From Micavibrio sp. UBA2020 (GTDB taxonomy: Bacteria > Pseudomonadota > Alphaproteobacteria > Micavibrionales > UBA2020): a DNA stretch of 8,714 nt. Positions 7,113 to 8,714 of the stretch are shown here, piece after piece (the first letter of the stretch is position 1; every line of letters begins with the position of its first letter). Position numbers and translations under genes: made by a program. Under the pieces are notes generated by a model. The model was not told the origin of the DNA, ran no database searches, and was given only the letters and a program-made list of their open reading frames with translations. The DNA lies in the NCBI GenBank assembly GCA_002334985.1, contig DDBY01000151.1, positions 462-9,175 on the forward strand. The letters run 5' to 3'.

Positions 7113-7140
7113 TTTCTTTTTAGACGCAAAATGCAATAAT
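7113..7140 (+). promoter_or_regulatory. Candidate promoter of the methyltransferase-tolC pair
   Basis: AATAAT (7135-7140) matches 5 of 6 bases of a -10 box, and TG at 7132-7133 gives it an extended -10. A poor -35 (TTTCTT, 7113-7118) lies 16 bases upstream. Transcription would start near 7147, about 40 bases before the ATG at 7186. Two further TATAAA sequences at 7064-7069 and 7074-7079 are alternatives without clear -35 partners. Confidence 0.25.
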
Positions 7141-7185
7141 ACAACCTGTGGCTGTAATGGCCCGCAACTTTTGGATGTGCAGAAG

Positions 7186-7845
7186 ATGCAAAATTTTGAA
7201 ATTGCCCGCGAAAATATGATTTTTGGCCAGCTGCGCCCGAGCGGGATTACGTCCCCCGCGCTGATTGCCGCCCTGCAGGCCGTCCCGCGGGAGCAATTCG
7301 TGCCGCGCCATTTGCAACGTATCGCCTACATCGACGAGGATTTGGACATCGGTGGCGGCCGCGTATTGGCGGAACCGGTAGTGCTGGCGCGTCTTGTTCA
7401 GGCACTGGACGTCGGGCAGAACGACGTTGTTCTGGATATTGGTTGCGGTACAGGTTACTGCGCGGCGCTGCTGGCGCAGATGGCCGCGACAGTCGTGGCG
7501 ATAGAAGAAAAAGCCGACATCGCGTCGGAGGCGGAGCGTCTGCTGCGCGACCTCGATATATGCAATGTCGTGGTCATCCAGCAAAAAGACCTGCGCGCAG
7601 GCTACGCGGCGCAGGCGCCGTATCACAAAATCCTGATTAACGGATCGGTTGCCGAAGTTCCGGCGGAGATTTTATCTCAGCTGGCCGATGGCGGCCGTTT
7701 GGTCACAGTTCTTTCAAACAAGGGGCATATGGGCTCCGCCGTTCTTTATACCCGCAGTGGCGATGATATTTCTATGCGTGTGCTGTTCGATGCCGCCACG
7801 CCGACGCTGCCGGGGTTCGAATGTCGGAAATCATTTGAATTTTAA
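7186..7845 (+). CDS. Protein-L-isoaspartate O-methyltransferase-like protein (divergent, SAM-dependent)
   Basis: A 219-residue class I SAM-dependent methyltransferase of the PIMT (Pcm) family. The N-terminal 'ENMIFGQLRPSGI' (9-21) and 'VPREQFVP' (33-40) are family typical, motif I is VVLDIGCGTGY (81-91), and E107/E108 at the end of the next strand would hold the SAM ribose. True PIMT repairs isoaspartyl residues in damaged proteins. Here the family's Gln-Thr-Ile-Ser segment is replaced by R59-V60-L61-A62 (context GGGRVLAEP), so the hydroxyl residues at the substrate site are missing and repair activity is uncertain. I chose the ATG at 7186 because family similarity begins there; the frame is open back to an ATG at 7081, but those 35 residues are unlike PIMT. 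A weak GGA lies 10 bases upstream. The tolC gene follows without a gap, so the two are probably cotranscribed and translationally coupled. Confidence 0.85.
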   Translation: MQNFEIARENMIFGQLRPSGITSPALIAALQAVPREQFVPRHLQRIAYIDEDLDIGGGRVLAEPVVLARLVQALDVGQNDVVLDIGCGTGYCAALLAQMAATVVAIEEKADIASEAERLLRDLDICNVVVIQQKDLRAGYAAQAPYHKILINGSVAEVPAEILSQLADGGRLVTVLSNKGHMGSAVLYTRSGDDISMRVLFDAATPTLPGFECRKSFEF

Positions 7846-8714
7846 ATGCGTTATTTTCGTTTCTTCGTCTTTTTTCTGAGCCTTTCGGTTTCTGTTTTCG
7901 CAGCGGCAGGCGGCGCATCGGCGCAGCAGGGAGAAGGCGGGGGAGCGGCTGCAACGCCCTTTGATGCCGCTTTGGCGGAAGCTTATCTGCGCAACCCTGA
8001 GCTGGAAGCCGCGCGCGCGGAGCTGCGCAGCGTCGATGAAACATACGCGCAGGCCATGTCCGGATACCGCCCGCGCTTGACGGGGGAGGCCTCTTATACA
8101 TCGTCCCATTATGACGGCGATGTTTTTGATACCCATGCCGACCCGAAAAATCTGGCGCTGGAGCTGCGCCAGCCCCTATACCGCGGCGGCAGCACCGAAG
8201 CGGGCGTGCGTGCTTCTGCTAATAGAATCAAAGCGCAACGTGCGGTTCTTCACTCTGTGGAGCAAAAAGTGCTGCTGGAGGCTGTGACGGCCTATATGGA
8301 CGTGCGCCGCGATGGCGAGCTTGTGCGGCTCAATCTCAACAATGAGAAAGTGTTGGAGACGCATCTTGAAGCGTCACGTCAAAGATTCAAGCTCGGCGAT
8401 ATCACCAAAACCGATGTCAGTCAGGCGGAATCCCGCCTTGCCAATGCACAGGCCAGCCGTGTGCGGGCAGAGGGCAGTCTGCGTGCCAGCCGTGCCCGTT
8501 ATGAACGTGTCGTCGGGCAAGAAGCGCAAACGTTGCCGGCGCCCGTATTTTCTATTCATATTCCGGAAACGCTGGAGCAAGCCGCCGCGCTGGCCGAAGA
8601 GCAAAATCCCGATATCCATTTCGCGGATTTCAGCCATGAAGCCGCCAATGCCGATACGCGCGCCGCAACGGGGGAGCTGTTGCCGCAGGTTGACCTGACA
8701 GGCAGCCTTGGCCG
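7846..8714 (+). CDS. tolC: TolC-family outer-membrane channel protein, N-terminal part; 3' end outside window
   Basis: The frame is open from the ATG at 7846 to the right edge (289 complete codons of an expected 450-500). Residues 1-26 form a signal peptide: basic MRYFR start, a Phe/Leu/Val core and likely cleavage after ASA-26. The mature part shows the TolC pattern: 'FDAALAEAYLRNPELEAARAEL' (about 39-60), 'GYRPRLTGEASY' (73-84), 'LELRQPLYRGG' (105-115), the long coiled-coil helices and the hallmark 'GDITKTDVSQAESRLANAQ' (184-202). A second copy of the opening helix pattern begins at 'ETLEQAAALAEEQNPDI' (241-257), the internal duplication of the family. Trimers form a beta-barrel and periplasmic tunnel for type I secretion and drug efflux. 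The start codon directly follows the methyltransferase stop (TAAATG), and no strong ribosome site is near, which suggests coupling. Confidence 0.93.
   Translation, partial: MRYFRFFVFFLSLSVSVFAAAGGASAQQGEGGGAAATPFDAALAEAYLRNPELEAARAELRSVDETYAQAMSGYRPRLTGEASYTSSHYDGDVFDTHADPKNLALELRQPLYRGGSTEAGVRASANRIKAQRAVLHSVEQKVLLEAVTAYMDVRRDGELVRLNLNNEKVLETHLEASRQRFKLGDITKTDVSQAESRLANAQASRVRAEGSLRASRARYERVVGQEAQTLPAPVFSIHIPETLEQAAALAEEQNPDIHFADFSHEAANADTRAATGELLPQVDLTGSLG

Noticed and set aside
6924..7139. Open frame on the + strand starting MEARAGIEPAFKDLQSS
   Set aside because: It is the antisense translation of tRNA-Cys. This well-known false protein appears in many annotations and has no support of its own.
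7081..7185. Upstream ATG giving 35 extra residues on the PIMT-like protein
   Set aside because: The extra residues, rich in Cys and Asn, do not fit the family. Similarity begins at MQNFEIARENM, and the best -10 box lies inside the extension.

Overview
The window looks like chromosomal DNA of a Gram-negative bacterium, most likely an alphaproteobacterium. The evidence is moderately GC-rich sequence, an outer-membrane TolC-type channel, a type I secreted RTX protein, and a divergent PIMT-like methyltransferase placed directly before tolC, an order I know from alphaproteobacterial genomes. This placement is inference; no marker in the window fixes genus or family.

Layout from left to right: (1) the 3' part of a gene for a FAD-linked oxidase of the VAO/aldonolactone-oxidase type, + strand, cut by the left edge and ending at 664. 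(2) Converging on it after only 12 bases, a complete gene for a CPA2-type cation/proton antiporter with a cytoplasmic TrkA-N domain (677-2368, - strand). (3) A divergent intergenic region (2369-2547). (4) A 1435-residue secreted calcium-binding protein (2548-6855, + strand), the most notable gene here. It has a long N-terminal RTX module array, two PPC-like beta domains, an internal serralysin-type (M10) zinc metalloprotease domain, a second RTX beta-roll and a C-terminal type I secretion signal. (5) A bidirectional Rho-independent terminator (6874-6905). (6) A complete tRNA-Cys(GCA) on the - strand (6925-6998). (7) A two-gene run on the + strand: a PIMT-like methyltransferase (7186-7845) whose stop codon abuts the start of a TolC-family channel gene (7846 to the right edge, incomplete).

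Possible cooperation: the RTX metalloprotease needs a type I secretion system, and a TolC-family protein is the outer-membrane part of such systems. The ABC transporter and membrane-fusion protein are not in the window, so pairing this TolC with this substrate is inference. The antiporter and the oxidase look like unrelated neighbours.

The main points for a second look are the inverted domain order of the metalloprotease, its altered Met-turn (Leu where metzincins carry Met), the duplicated 'B' module in its RTX array, and the loss of the catalytic Thr-Ile-Ser motif in the PIMT-like protein. I see no CRISPR array, insertion sequence or prophage gene.
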